This document shows, one piece after another, positions 1 to 8,345 of a DNA stretch of 64,000 bases. A program made the translations under genes and the position numbers. The DNA is from Rhizobium sp. 11515TR. GTDB taxonomy: Bacteria; Pseudomonadota; Alphaproteobacteria; Rhizobiales; Rhizobiaceae. The stretch is from positions 620,001 to 684,000 of the forward strand of contig NZ_CP023000.1 in the NCBI RefSeq assembly GCF_002277895.1. Direction: 5' to 3'. The number at the start of each line of letters is the position of its first letter. Position 1 is the first letter of the stretch. The notes under the pieces were generated by a model that saw nothing but the letters and a program-made list of their open reading frames with translations, had not been told where the DNA came from and ran no database searches.

Positions 1-655
1 CGCCGCCGCGACGCAACAAGGCAATGCTGTCTATCACGGAGCGGAGTGCCAAAGGGTCCTGCTCCGAGATCAACAATGTCGGGGTACGGTCCAGCACTTT
101 CAGCAGGATATTGGATAGCCGCACGCGCGCGGCGGGATCAAGCCCGGTCGTCGGTTCGTCCAGCACCAGAATCGATGGGCTGGAGACGATCGCCGCAGCA
201 ATGGTGACCATTCGCCGCTCACCCCCCGAAAGGGTCAGAACCCGACGGCCGCTCAAGGCCTGCAGCTTGAATTCGGTCATCAGTTCGGTCAGCCGATCCC
301 GAATCGCGTTGCGCTCGATTCCCCTGTTTTCCAGCGGAAAGGCGATGACGTCCTCGACGCAGATGTCCCAAAGCTGGTCTTCGCTATTTTGCGACACGAA
401 GCCGATCGTGCCGAATAGCTCCTTCTTTGTGAAGGAAAGCAGTGGGCGGCCAGCAAGCTCCACCTGCCCGGAGAATTCGGCAACTGGAATAAAGCGAGGA
501 ATCAGGCCTGCGGCAACGCCGAGCAATGTCGACTTGCCGCTGCCCGCTTCACCACAGACGAGAAGCCGTTGCCCCTCGTCAAGCATAAAACTGGTTTCGG
601 CAAGCACCGGCGCAGCGCCGCCGAAACCGATCGTCAGATTGGCAATATTGAGCAC
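1..655 (-). CDS. ECF-type ABC transporter ATP-binding protein (partial, C-terminal part outside window)
   Basis: This is the ATPase of an energy-coupling-factor importer, which takes up a vitamin or similar micronutrient. The reverse strand encodes a Walker A motif (GEAGSGKST), a Q-loop region (GFVSQNSEDQLW), the signature LSGGERRMVTIAAA and Walker B (ILVLDEPTTGLDP), in the order of a CbiO/EcfA ATPase. About 218 residues lie in the window and the frame is still open at base 1. It could be a single-domain EcfA or the first half of a two-ATPase fusion such as YkoD. A GTG at 655 is the most likely start. It lies just after the S-component stop (675-677), so the two are translationally linked. 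The family call is firm, but the substrate is unknown. Confidence 0.85.
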   Translation of the reverse strand, partial: MLNIANLTIGFGGAAPVLAETSFMLDEGQRLLVCGEAGSGKSTLLGVAAGLIPRFIPVAEFSGQVELAGRPLLSFTKKELFGTIGFVSQNSEDQLWDICVEDVIAFPLENRGIERNAIRDRLTELMTEFKLQALSGRRVLTLSGGERRMVTIAAAIVSSPSILVLDEPTTGLDPAARVRLSNILLKVLDRTPTLLISEQDPLALRSVIDSIALLRRGG

Positions 656-674
656 TTGTTGATCCAGATCGGGT

Positions 675-1247
675 TCAGAAGCGCTTGAAACCGGCGGGAT
701 GCGCACTCTTCAGAATTTTCAGGGCCGGGATGATCAGAAGCGGCGTGCCGACAACCATCGGGACGATGTCGGACAGGCCGAGATAGCCAAAACCCCACCA
801 GAATGGGAAAATGCCGAGATAGGCAAGGCTTGCAGACACTGCTGCCACCATAACGAGCCCGACGATAAGGCAGACCGCGGCGATCTTGATCAGCCCGCTG
901 CGATCGAAAGCCGTCTTGGCAGGATCGAAAAGCAGCCCGGGCACAAGGCCGGTCAGGCCGACCATGATGCCGTCAACAAGAAGCGAATGCGCAGGTATGA
1001 AGGTGCCAGCCAGCAGCGACCAGACGATGGTGCCGAGATAGCCGCAAATGAAGCCGCTGCGCCAGCCGAGCAGAATGCCGATCACCGACGGCAGAAAGGC
1101 GAAAATGCGCCACTGAATGACGCCGGGCACGAGCTGGATTGGATTGGCATAAGCCCAAAGCACGCCAGTCGCGGCAGCTGCCACGATCGAGAGCACGATA
1201 GGAAAGAGTGTATTGCCGTCGGTTTGTGAAACGGTCGCTGGTTGCAT
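675..1247 (-). CDS. ECF transporter S component (substrate-specific membrane subunit)
   Basis: A 190-residue hydrophobic protein with about five or six membrane spans and no signal peptide. The pattern of short loops and glycine-rich helices, and the ATPase gene directly downstream, identify it as the substrate-binding S component of an ECF importer. An AAAGGGAC ribosome-binding site precedes the ATG at 1247. The nearest upstream gene encodes a phosphoribosyltransferase on the same strand, which hints at a nucleobase or base-like vitamin as cargo. That is inference from context; I cannot assign ThiW, RibU, QueT or another subgroup from the sequence alone. Confidence 0.8.
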   Translation of the reverse strand: MQPATVSQTDGNTLFPIVLSIVAAAATGVLWAYANPIQLVPGVIQWRIFAFLPSVIGILLGWRSGFICGYLGTIVWSLLAGTFIPAHSLLVDGIMVGLTGLVPGLLFDPAKTAFDRSGLIKIAAVCLIVGLVMVAAVSASLAYLGIFPFWWGFGYLGLSDIVPMVVGTPLLIIPALKILKSAHPAGFKRF

Positions 1248-1704
1248 GATCTTGGTCCCTTTAAAAAGTAATTTCCAGAAATTCTCGGAAAACCCATTGG
1301 ACGGCCCTCCGCGATCATTCAGGCGCAGTTTCGCGCTCTCTTATTGACGCATCCGATTACTCAGATCCCGGACTTCGTCCAATCACGAACGGAGGCCAGG
1401 ACATTATACTCTACAGACCCCCGGGTCCCCCATGGGCTACTGTTTCAGCCCCCTAAAACTCACGGGCGCGATGGAGAAAAGGCCAGCGTAACGCGCAGAT
1501 TGGAATTGCAATAGCGATGATTGCCCGCTCACGGAAGTTCTCTCCAACATTCAAACGACGTATAGAAATTCAAATCACGAAAACCACCCATGATTGCATA
1601 TGAAACTTGATCTAGCACACGCAGTATCGGCAGGCCAACCCAATCATGCGTACAGCGACGAACGAGTGCGGCAAAGACAGCTCAGCAAATAGCCGGCACC
1701 CTGC
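1248..1704 (-). other. 457-bp gap and probable structured 5' leader of the ECF genes
   Basis: No coding signal is convincing on either strand. Read on the minus strand, as a leader for the S component, the stretch holds two adjacent hairpins. GGGCT (1434-1438) pairs with AGCCC (1447-1451) around an 8-base loop. A GACC/GGTC stem lies at 1416-1427. A TATAAT-like box lies nearby at about 1404-1409. ECF transporter genes often have riboswitch leaders, but I could not match this one to a known class. Confidence 0.35.
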
Positions 1705-2418
1705 CTATATCCGCGCTGCGTCTTTCTGGGCCACGGAACGTTTCCGCCGGATCTGCCTGACAGGCCTGCTGACCGAAGCGCGGTCTTCTGCCCAGGCATG
1801 CTTTTCGGTCGCGGCATCCGGCGTCGCCACTCCATCGACAACATCGAACTGCGGAATATGGCCCAGACTGGTCACCAGCTTGGCGTCCTCTCCAAGCAGG
1901 TTCCGCCAAGAATGACCTTCGGTCAGAATGGCGCCCGCACCAATTATGTTTGCGCCGGCGCGACGCACGAGCCTAATTGCCGCCGCCATGCTGGAACCGG
2001 TGGCGATGACATCATCGACAACCAGAACGCGTCTACCCTGAAGCAGCTTTATCGAACGGCGATCCAGCAGAAGACGCTGTGGCGCTGCGGTCGTAATGGA
2101 ACGAACATCCTCGACCAAGGCGTCGGCAAGGTGAAATTTGGGTGATTTCTGCAGGATTACATATCGATCGATGCCAAGGCGCCGCGAGACCTCGATGGCG
2201 ACAGGGACGCCCAAGGTAGCGCTGCCGACGACGATGTCAGGCCGCGACGGCGCAAAATGACGGGCAAGGGCCTCGCCGACGAGGTCTCCGAACCGGATAC
2301 CCATATCGATGACCATCAGCAGTGCGATTGCCCGCCGATCGCTCAGCTGGACGATCGGCAAGCTGAAATTCTCGCCGGCAACCTGCACCTGATGGGTTTG
2401 CGGAGTCTCCAGATACAT
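1705..2418 (-). CDS. phosphoribosyltransferase family protein
   Basis: A 237-residue type I phosphoribosyltransferase. The PRPP-binding loop VLVVDDVIATGSS is intact in the middle of the protein, with the usual hydrophobic strand and two acidic residues. Such enzymes join PRPP to a base, typically adenine, xanthine or an orotate-like compound. The C-terminus (about the last 35 residues) is basic and probably disordered. The ATG at 2418 is preferred over the one at 2448 because AGAAGG sits about seven bases upstream of it. The gene is divergent from a LysR regulator and upstream of the ECF importer, so uptake followed by phosphoribosylation is a plausible salvage route. The substrate is not known. 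Confidence 0.8.
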   Translation of the reverse strand: MYLETPQTHQVQVAGENFSLPIVQLSDRRAIALLMVIDMGIRFGDLVGEALARHFAPSRPDIVVGSATLGVPVAIEVSRRLGIDRYVILQKSPKFHLADALVEDVRSITTAAPQRLLLDRRSIKLLQGRRVLVVDDVIATGSSMAAAIRLVRRAGANIIGAGAILTEGHSWRNLLGEDAKLVTSLGHIPQFDVVDGVATPDAATEKHAWAEDRASVSRPVRQIRRKRSVAQKDAARI

Positions 2419-2546
2419 GCTGCGGCCTTCTTGGCACATTGATTGCATTCAAATTATTGTCTTAATAGACACTAGATCACACAATTTTTACAACCAACAA
2501 AATTCGTCCGGTGTGTTTCCTTTTCTTCAACGAGGTATACTTCCGA

Positions 2547-3491
2547 ATGAGCAGACTCTTGTTTTCTCGCTTCGCGCATTACCTCGACGAGATCGCCAAC
2601 CATGGCTCGATCAGAAAAGCAGCGGAAAAGCTGAATGTGTCGGCTTCGGCGATCAACAAGCAGCTCATCAGCGCCGAGGAGGAATTCGGTGTTGCCCTGT
2701 TCGAGCGCCTGCCGCGCGGCATGCGGCTGACATCGGCGGGCGAATTGCTCGTCAATGGCTACAGGGAATGGAATAAGGACCTTTCCCGCATCAAATCCGA
2801 AATCGAGGAACTGAAGGGATTACGCCGCGGCGAGGTGAGAATCGCGGCTTCCCAGGAAACCGTACCCGATTTCCTGCCGGCAGTGATTGCGCGATTCACG
2901 AAGGACCATCCTCGTATCCGCAATGCGATCGCAGTGGAGGATTCCGATCGCGTGCGACAGCTGGTCAGGGATGGGGGCGCAGATTTCGGACTGACCTTCA
3001 GCCCCCTGCCCCTCCCGGGGGTCATTGTTACGCGCTCCGCCGATTTTCATCTCGTCGCCATGCTGCCCGCAACTCCCGGTGTAGAGCCGCCGGATAGCAT
3101 CTCCATAGGCGAATTCTTCAAGAAGCCGACGATCGTTCCCGACACCAGCAGTCATCTACGGGATGTCGTCGACATTGCCGCGGCGCGTATAGACATCCGC
3201 TTTCAGCCTGTCCTCACGACCAACAGCTTGTCGCTTATGCGGTCCATGGTCCGCGAGGGCGGCGGTTTCGGGGTTACGGCGATCGCTTCCGGCATGTCCC
3301 TTCCGCATGAGGACGGATTGCACTACTCTCGCATTGCCGACAGCGGCTTGCCGCCGATGGTCCTTTCCCTGATCGTTGATCCCAGGCGCAGCCTCTCGAT
3401 GACATCCATCATTGCCCGCAGGTATTTCGAGGAATATCTCGATGAGATCGCAGTTCGAGCCGGAAAGGAATCCGTGCATTCATTGGAGTAG
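2547..3491 (+). CDS. LysR-family transcriptional regulator
   Basis: A 314-residue LysR-type regulator. Residues about 5-62 form the winged HTH (IRKAAEKLNVSASAINKQL, then ALFERLPRGMRLTSAGE). The rest is a periplasmic-binding-like effector domain beginning near GEVRIAAS. The start at 2547 is chosen over 2511 because the HTH of this family starts within the first ten residues. It is transcribed away from the phosphoribosyltransferase gene with a 128-bp shared AT-rich control region, the usual arrangement for a LysR protein controlling its divergent neighbour. The effector is unknown. Confidence 0.88.
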   Translation: MSRLLFSRFAHYLDEIANHGSIRKAAEKLNVSASAINKQLISAEEEFGVALFERLPRGMRLTSAGELLVNGYREWNKDLSRIKSEIEELKGLRRGEVRIAASQETVPDFLPAVIARFTKDHPRIRNAIAVEDSDRVRQLVRDGGADFGLTFSPLPLPGVIVTRSADFHLVAMLPATPGVEPPDSISIGEFFKKPTIVPDTSSHLRDVVDIAAARIDIRFQPVLTTNSLSLMRSMVREGGGFGVTAIASGMSLPHEDGLHYSRIADSGLPPMVLSLIVDPRRSLSMTSIIARRYFEEYLDEIAVRAGKESVHSLE

Positions 3492-3939
3492 TCGCTCTCC
3501 CACCTGAACAGGATTCCTTGCGCGGCGACGCCTCCATCACGGCACTGCCTCGTCTCCGTCGACCCTTTATCAATCAACGGTAGCAACAAGCGCATTTTAT
3601 ACCTTGGCATGAGATGTCAATGCTCATGTCATTTCTCGTGACCGGCAGCCGGGGATGCCGGCGCATAACATTATCCATGCTAAATCTATTCGGATCAAAG
3701 GCGTCCGGGGCACCTTGCCGTTGAAGAAAAGGCAACACACCGAACTAATTTTGATGCTTGCAAAAGTTGCACAAGCTCACGCCTATAGGCCAATATCTTC
3801 TACTGCTAATTCTCGAGGTGGCAAGGGAATGGCGAATGATTATAGCCCATACGAATCCCATAGGAGAGCACGAGCGCAGCTTCGCCTCGTTCGTGCACAA
3901 GAACCGCACTTCGTCGAACGGCAAACGGAAGAAATTCCC
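3492..3939. other. 448-bp gap, no convincing gene
   Basis: Between the LysR gene and the DUF3846 gene. A small inverted repeat CATGAG (3608-3613) / CTCATG (3623-3628) with a 9-base spacer is the clearest structure. An in-frame extension of the downstream gene could begin at ATG 3829, preceded by AAGGGA, but its residues show no family match. Confidence 0.4.
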
Positions 3940-4371
3940 ATGCCAGAAGCCAAGTCATATCTTTTAAGCACGGTCGACGGAACGATCCGGACGGTGATGC
4001 TTCCCGCCGGCAACCGGATCGAGCACATCCGCAAGTTGGTCGGATCCAGCGGGATCGATGTCGTCCGCATCGCGGACTCCCATCTTCTCTATGCCGATGA
4101 TAACGGCCTCATCGACGGGCTTTCCAGCATAGCGGATTTGAAGGGCCATCCTTCGCCGCTGGCCGGCAATCTTCTGATCGTCGGCAAGGATGAAAGCGGC
4201 AAGGCCACCAGTGTCAGTGCCGGCATCGACGACGTCGCTTCCTGGTTCACGATCATTCGTCCGGTTTTCCTGCCCGTTTTCGAAACCGTGCGCGAATCTC
4301 AAATTCTCAGCACGCGCGTCATCCGTCTGGATGTTCGCATTGAACGCTCGATCCCGAACATCATAGAATAG
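3940..4371 (+). CDS. DUF3846 domain-containing protein
   Basis: A 143-residue protein. Residues about 5-100 match the DUF3846 pattern (an IRKLVG helix, a VVRIADSHLLYADD strand, then GHPSPLAGNLLIVG). DUF3846 proteins are common on rhizobial and other alphaproteobacterial plasmids, and their function is not established. The ATG at 3940 has a GGAAGAA ribosome-binding site about eight bases upstream. The frame stays open further upstream (ATG 3829, 3655), but that extension is basic, low in conservation signal and probably untranslated. It stands alone, with no operon partner. Confidence 0.7.
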   Translation: MPEAKSYLLSTVDGTIRTVMLPAGNRIEHIRKLVGSSGIDVVRIADSHLLYADDNGLIDGLSSIADLKGHPSPLAGNLLIVGKDESGKATSVSAGIDDVASWFTIIRPVFLPVFETVRESQILSTRVIRLDVRIERSIPNIIE

Positions 4372-4672
4372 AGCGCGAGAAAGATGCACGATAAGATTTG
4401 GCATCAGCGCAACATTAGAAATATCTATTATATTTCTTTCCATGATACCACCGCTGATGGGATGTGAAGAGCATCGCTCGTAAACCTGTTTCCCGATAGC
4501 GAAACGCGGCCGCATAACATAATCAGCGCTGCCCATCCGGCAGATAAAGAGCCTCATTCAGGATCAGACAACGCCGCGCGATCAGCCCAATTCCACGAAG
4601 CAAGCTTGTCAGCTCTGGTTTCGAGTGCCATTGGTCTGGAAACGACAAGCGACGACAACAAGCAGCTTTCAC
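4372..4672. other. 301-bp intergenic region upstream of asnC
   Basis: AT-rich at its centre and without a plausible gene. It carries the perfect inverted repeat at 4417-4437 and must contain the promoter of the AsnC-family gene that starts the ectoine island. Confidence 0.5.
4417..4437. promoter_or_regulatory. perfect 8-bp inverted repeat, candidate operator
   Basis: AGAAATAT (4417-4424) and ATATTTCT (4430-4437) form a perfect inverted repeat with a 5-base spacer in an AT-rich stretch about 236 bp upstream of asnC. The symmetry and AT-richness suit an Lrp/AsnC-type dimer site, so autoregulation is plausible but unproven. Confidence 0.35.
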
Positions 4673-5167
4673 ATGAAACTTGATGCAATCGATCTGCGGA
4701 TACTGGATGCCATTCAGCGCGATGGCCGCATCACCAAGCTCGCGCTGGCCGATAAGGTGGGATTGTCGCCGACGCCATGCTGGCTACGCCTTCGTAAGCT
4801 TGAAAAGGCCGGGATCATCACGGGCTATCACGCCCGTCTGGCGCTCCGTCGTCTCGCACCGGTCGCAAGCGTCATGGTAGAACTGACACTGGCAAATCAT
4901 CGGCAGATCGACTTCGATCGTTTCGAGCGGGCAGTGGCGGCCATTCCTGAAATCGCGGCCTGTTGGGCTGTCGGCGGCGGCGTCGATTATATCCTGAAGA
5001 TCATGGCGGCCAATATCGATGCCTATCAGCGATTGATCGACGACCTTCTTAATCGCGACCTCGGCATCGAACGCTATTTCACCTACATCGTCACCAAGAC
5101 TGTGAAGGAGGAGACGGTGCTTCCCGTCGCCGACCTGCTTTCTCCGGGCACGTCGGACAGCGAATAG
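4673..5167 (+). CDS. asnC: Lrp/AsnC-family regulator of ectoine catabolism (AsnC/DoeX)
   Basis: A 164-residue Lrp/AsnC-type regulator. Residues about 3-60 hold the HTH (LDAIDLRILDAIQRDGR, then LADKVGLSPTPCWLRLRKLE) and the C-terminal half is a RAM-type effector domain. The ATG at 4673 matches the family length; the longer frame from 4625 adds unrelated residues. It precedes genes for aspartate-semialdehyde dehydrogenase and diaminobutyrate aminotransferase, the same asnC-ssd-atf order known in ectoine clusters such as that of Ruegeria pomeroyi, where asnC (doeX) is the feed-forward regulator. Function is inferred from this synteny. Confidence 0.85.
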   Translation: MKLDAIDLRILDAIQRDGRITKLALADKVGLSPTPCWLRLRKLEKAGIITGYHARLALRRLAPVASVMVELTLANHRQIDFDRFERAVAAIPEIAACWAVGGGVDYILKIMAANIDAYQRLIDDLLNRDLGIERYFTYIVTKTVKEETVLPVADLLSPGTSDSE

Positions 5168-5286
5168 AGAAACTCTCTAGCGCCGCGCTTCACTTTAGAT
5201 CCTTTCTCTCTACCAGCCGCCAGCAATGGACAATCTCTCACATCGTTCCGTGACAGCATCGGCTATCTGGAAAGAGAGACCCGACC

Positions 5287-6783
5287 ATGACCGCGCTCCA
5301 CGCCCGCGCCACCTATCATGAAGCCCTTTCGCGGCTGAACGACCGTCATCTGCTGCGAGACCTCTCCTATGTCGCAGGCCGTTGGGTCGCCGGCGAAGCC
5401 AATCAAAGCTTCGAGGTCACCGACCCTGCATCGTCTGCGACGCTTGCCTGGGTCGCCAGTCTCGACAGGCAGGAGACCATCGGCGCCATCGATGCTGCCG
5501 CGCGTGCCTTTGCCGCCTGGCGTTCGCTTCTGCCGCAGCAGCGATCGGCGATTCTGCGCAAGTGGTATGAACTCATGCTGGAGGCACGCGAGGATCTGGC
5601 GCTCATCATGACGCTGGAACAAGGCAAGCCGCTTGCCGAATCCCGTGGCGAGATCGATTACGCCGCAAGCTTCATCGAATGGTATGCCGAGGAATCGAAG
5701 CGCATCAATGTGGAGAGTGTGACCAGCCACCTGCCGGATGCCGAAATGTTCGTCCGCAGGGAAGCACTCGGCGTTGTCGGTATCGTCACGCCCTGGAACT
5801 TTCCTTCCGCGATGATCACGCGCAAGGCCGCTGCAGCACTTGCCGCCGGCTGCACTGTCGTCGCTCACCCGTCGTCCGAAACGCCGCTATCGGCACTGGC
5901 ACTTGCTGAACTCGGCGAACGCGCCGGGCTTCCGGCCGGGGTCTTCAACGTGGTGACCGGCGATGCCGCAACCATCGTCGGCGCCTTCTGCGAAGATCCC
6001 CGGGTCAGGGCATTGAGCTTCACCGGATCGACCGGCATCGGCAAGATGATCGCCGGCCAGTGTGCCGGGACAATGAAGCGGCTTGTGATGGAACTTGGCG
6101 GCCATGCGCCCTTGATCGTCTTCGACGATGCGGATCTCGACCGCGCTGTCGATATCGCCATCAATGCCAAATTCGCGACCTCCGGCCAGGATTGCCTCGC
6201 CGCCAACCGCATCTTCGTCCAGCGCCCGATCATGGACGCTTTCGTTGCGGCGTTCGTCAAGCGCATCGAAGCGCTCAAGGTCGGAAACGGATTGGACGGC
6301 ACCTCCGACATCGGGCCGCTCATGCATGAACGTGCCGTTGCCAAGGTCGAGGAACAGGTCAAGGACGCCCTGAAGCATGGCGCAAGGCTTGTCACCGGCG
6401 GCAAGCGCCACGCGGCCGGCTCTCTCTTCTTCCAGCCGACCCTGCTCGTCGAGCCCTCGCTGGACGCATTGATCATGCACGAGGAAACCTTCGGACCGGT
6501 CGCAGCCGTCAGCGTTTTCGACCGCGAGGACGAGGTGGTCGCCCGGGCCAACGATACCGAATATGGCCTTGTCGCCTACGTTGTCACGGCCAACGGCGCG
6601 CGCCAGATGCGGCTCGGCCGGGCGCTCGAATACGGCATGGTCGCCATCAACCGCGTGAAGATCACCGGCGGCCCTATTCCGTTTGGCGGCTGGAAGCAAT
6701 CCGGCCTCGGTCGCGAAGGCTCCCGCCACGGCATCGAGGCCTTCACCGAGCTCAAATATCTCTGCGTCGACACGACAGCCTGA
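5287..6783 (+). CDS. doeC: aldehyde dehydrogenase, aspartate-semialdehyde dehydrogenase of ectoine catabolism (DoeC/Ssd)
   Basis: A 498-residue NAD(P)-dependent aldehyde dehydrogenase, full length for the succinate-semialdehyde dehydrogenase branch. The general base lies in MELGGHAP (Glu269) and the catalytic cysteine in SGQDCLAANR (Cys303). The cofactor motif FTGSTGIGK lies between residues 240 and 255. In ectoine clusters this gene (ssd/doeC) oxidises L-aspartate-4-semialdehyde to L-aspartate, the last step of the route. By sequence alone it could equally be called GabD, so the assignment rests on the neighbours asnC, doeD and enuR. It is 119 bp after asnC and 34 bp before doeD, probably one transcript. 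Confidence 0.85.
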   Translation: MTALHARATYHEALSRLNDRHLLRDLSYVAGRWVAGEANQSFEVTDPASSATLAWVASLDRQETIGAIDAAARAFAAWRSLLPQQRSAILRKWYELMLEAREDLALIMTLEQGKPLAESRGEIDYAASFIEWYAEESKRINVESVTSHLPDAEMFVRREALGVVGIVTPWNFPSAMITRKAAAALAAGCTVVAHPSSETPLSALALAELGERAGLPAGVFNVVTGDAATIVGAFCEDPRVRALSFTGSTGIGKMIAGQCAGTMKRLVMELGGHAPLIVFDDADLDRAVDIAINAKFATSGQDCLAANRIFVQRPIMDAFVAAFVKRIEALKVGNGLDGTSDIGPLMHERAVAKVEEQVKDALKHGARLVTGGKRHAAGSLFFQPTLLVEPSLDALIMHEETFGPVAAVSVFDREDEVVARANDTEYGLVAYVVTANGARQMRLGRALEYGMVAINRVKITGGPIPFGGWKQSGLGREGSRHGIEAFTELKYLCVDTTA

Positions 6784-6817
6784 CGCGCCCGCCCGATACG
6801 AAAGAAGGAACCACAAT

Positions 6818-8197
6818 ATGTTGGACAAGCGCAATGAACTGAACGCCTGGGACAGGGACCATTTCTTCCATCCCTCGACGCATATGGGCATGCACGCGCG
6901 GGGCGAGACGCCGACCCGCGTGATCGCCGGTGCCGAAGGCGTCTACATCACGGACACCACCGGCAAGAAGAGCCTCGATGCCTTTGCCGGCCTTTACTGC
7001 GTCAATGTCGGTTACGGCAGGCAGAAAATCGCCGACGCAATCGCCGAGCAGGCAAAGAACCTTGCCTACTACCACGCCTATGTCGGCCACGGCACGGAAG
7101 CTTCCATCACGCTTTCGAAGATGATCATCGATCGCGCGCCCGAAGGCATGAGCCGCGTTTATTTCGGTCTCTCCGGCTCCGATGCCAATGAGACCAACAT
7201 CAAGCTGATCTGGTATTACAACAATATTCTCGGCCGTCCGGAAAAGAAGAAGATCATCTCGCGCTGGCGCGGCTATCATGGCTCTGGCGTCATGACAGGC
7301 AGTCTTACCGGCCTCGAATTGTTCCACAAGGCCTTCGACCTGCCGCGCGCGCCGATCCTCCATACCGAAGCGCCCTACTTCTTCCGCCGCGCCGACCGCT
7401 CGATGAGCGAGGAACAATTCGCGCAGCATTGCGCCGACAGGCTGGAGGAGATGATCCTCGCCGAAGGTCCTGAAACAGTCGCGGCTTTCATCGGCGAGCC
7501 GATCCTCGGAACCGGCGGCATCGTTCCGCCGCCGAGGACCTACTGGCAGAAGATCCAGGCTGTTCTCGACAAATATGACGTGCTGCTCGTGGCCGACGAG
7601 GTCGTCACCGGTTTCGGCCGCCTCGGCACGATGTTCGGCTCCGATCATTACGGCATGAAGCCGGATCTCATCACCATCGCCAAGGGCCTGACGTCCGCCT
7701 ATGCGCCGCTCTCGGGCAGCATCGTCTCTGACAAGATGTGGCAGGTGCTCGTGCAGGGATCCGACCAGCTCGGCGCCATCGGCCATGGCTGGACCTATTC
7801 CGCCCATCCGATCTGCGCGGCTGCCGGCATCGCCAATCTCGAGCTGGTCGACGAACTCGACATCGTCGAAAATGCGGGCTCGACCGGCGCCTATTTCCGC
7901 TCCGAACTTGCCAAGGCCGTCGGCGGCCATAGGCATGTCGGCGAGATTCGCGGCGACGGGCTGATGGCAGCCATCGAATTCGTCGAGGACAAGGACGATC
8001 GCAAGTTCTTCGATCCCGCGCAGAAGATCGGACCGCAGGTGGCGGCGGCATTGCTCGAGCGCGGCGTCATCGGCCGCGCCATGCCGCAGGGAGACATCCT
8101 CGGCTTTGCACCGCCGCTGTGCCTGACGCGCGAGGAAGCCGATACCGTCGTCAAGGCAGCGGCCGGCGCCATCGAAAGCGTACTTTCGGGCCGCTGA
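6818..8197 (+). CDS. doeD: class III aminotransferase, L-2,4-diaminobutyrate aminotransferase (DoeD/Atf)
   Basis: A 459-residue PLP-dependent class III aminotransferase. The PLP lysine lies in TIAKGLTSAY (Lys289) and the preceding cofactor-contact motif is VADEVVTGFGR. The ATG at 6818 has a GAAGGA site about eight bases upstream. In the ectoine pathway, Atf/DoeD converts L-2,4-diaminobutyrate to aspartate semialdehyde, feeding the dehydrogenase encoded just upstream. Family members also act on beta-alanine, GABA or taurine, so the substrate is assigned from the cluster. Confidence 0.83.
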   Translation: MLDKRNELNAWDRDHFFHPSTHMGMHARGETPTRVIAGAEGVYITDTTGKKSLDAFAGLYCVNVGYGRQKIADAIAEQAKNLAYYHAYVGHGTEASITLSKMIIDRAPEGMSRVYFGLSGSDANETNIKLIWYYNNILGRPEKKKIISRWRGYHGSGVMTGSLTGLELFHKAFDLPRAPILHTEAPYFFRRADRSMSEEQFAQHCADRLEEMILAEGPETVAAFIGEPILGTGGIVPPPRTYWQKIQAVLDKYDVLLVADEVVTGFGRLGTMFGSDHYGMKPDLITIAKGLTSAYAPLSGSIVSDKMWQVLVQGSDQLGAIGHGWTYSAHPICAAAGIANLELVDELDIVENAGSTGAYFRSELAKAVGGHRHVGEIRGDGLMAAIEFVEDKDDRKFFDPAQKIGPQVAAALLERGVIGRAMPQGDILGFAPPLCLTREEADTVVKAAAGAIESVLSGR

Positions 8198-8233
8198 TCC
8201 GCTCCTGACGAGACGACCCTACACGTCCTACGC

Positions 8234-8273
8234 CAATGGCGCGGCCTGTTGTTGACAATAGGCCGCGCCATTG
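8234..8273 (+). terminator. 14-bp perfect hairpin after doeD, probable terminator
   Basis: CAATGGCGCGGCCT (8234-8247) and AGGCCGCGCCATTG (8260-8273) are perfectly complementary with a 12-base loop. It lies 36 bases after the doeD stop and upstream of enuR. There is no long T run, so it may act with a trailing hairpin (8281-8300) or as an mRNA-stabilising end. It separates asnC-doeC-doeD from enuR. Confidence 0.65.
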
Positions 8274-8280
8274 CATTCGG

Positions 8281-8300
8281 TCGTCGCCATTCGGCGACGA
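8281..8300 (+). repeat. 8-bp stem, 4-base loop hairpin
   Basis: TCGTCGCC (8281-8288) and GGCGACGA (8293-8300) form a compact hairpin immediately after the putative terminator and ahead of the enuR promoter region. Confidence 0.5.
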
Positions 8301-8306
8301 ATGGTG

Positions 8307-8345
8307 TACATGGATTCCTGTAATTGTACCGGATCAATCCATGTA
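8307..8345 (+). promoter_or_regulatory. 9-bp inverted repeat spanning the enuR start, candidate operator
   Basis: TACATGGAT (8307-8315) is repeated in inverted form as ATCCATGTA (8337-8345), whose last five bases are the ATG start and next two bases of enuR. TAATTGTA (8321-8328) lies between the arms. No Shine-Dalgarno sequence precedes the ATG, so a leaderless transcript is possible. MocR regulators commonly autoregulate, so this is a good candidate EnuR site. Confidence 0.45.

Noticed and set aside
24..662. Long plus-strand open frame opposite the ECF ATPase
   Set aside because: It is the antisense shadow of a clear ABC ATPase with Walker and signature motifs on the minus strand; its own residues are Ser/Arg/Pro-rich and match nothing.
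661..682. THI-box-like string (reverse strand reads TGAACC-GATCTGGATCA) resembling a TPP riboswitch core
   Set aside because: It lies across the S-component stop codon, and the other conserved TPP elements (CUGAGA, GCCAGCG, AGGGA) are missing.
5887..7936. Large minus-strand open frames opposite doeC and doeD
   Set aside because: The plus strand carries full-length enzymes with catalytic residues; the opposite frames are composition shadows of GC-rich codons.
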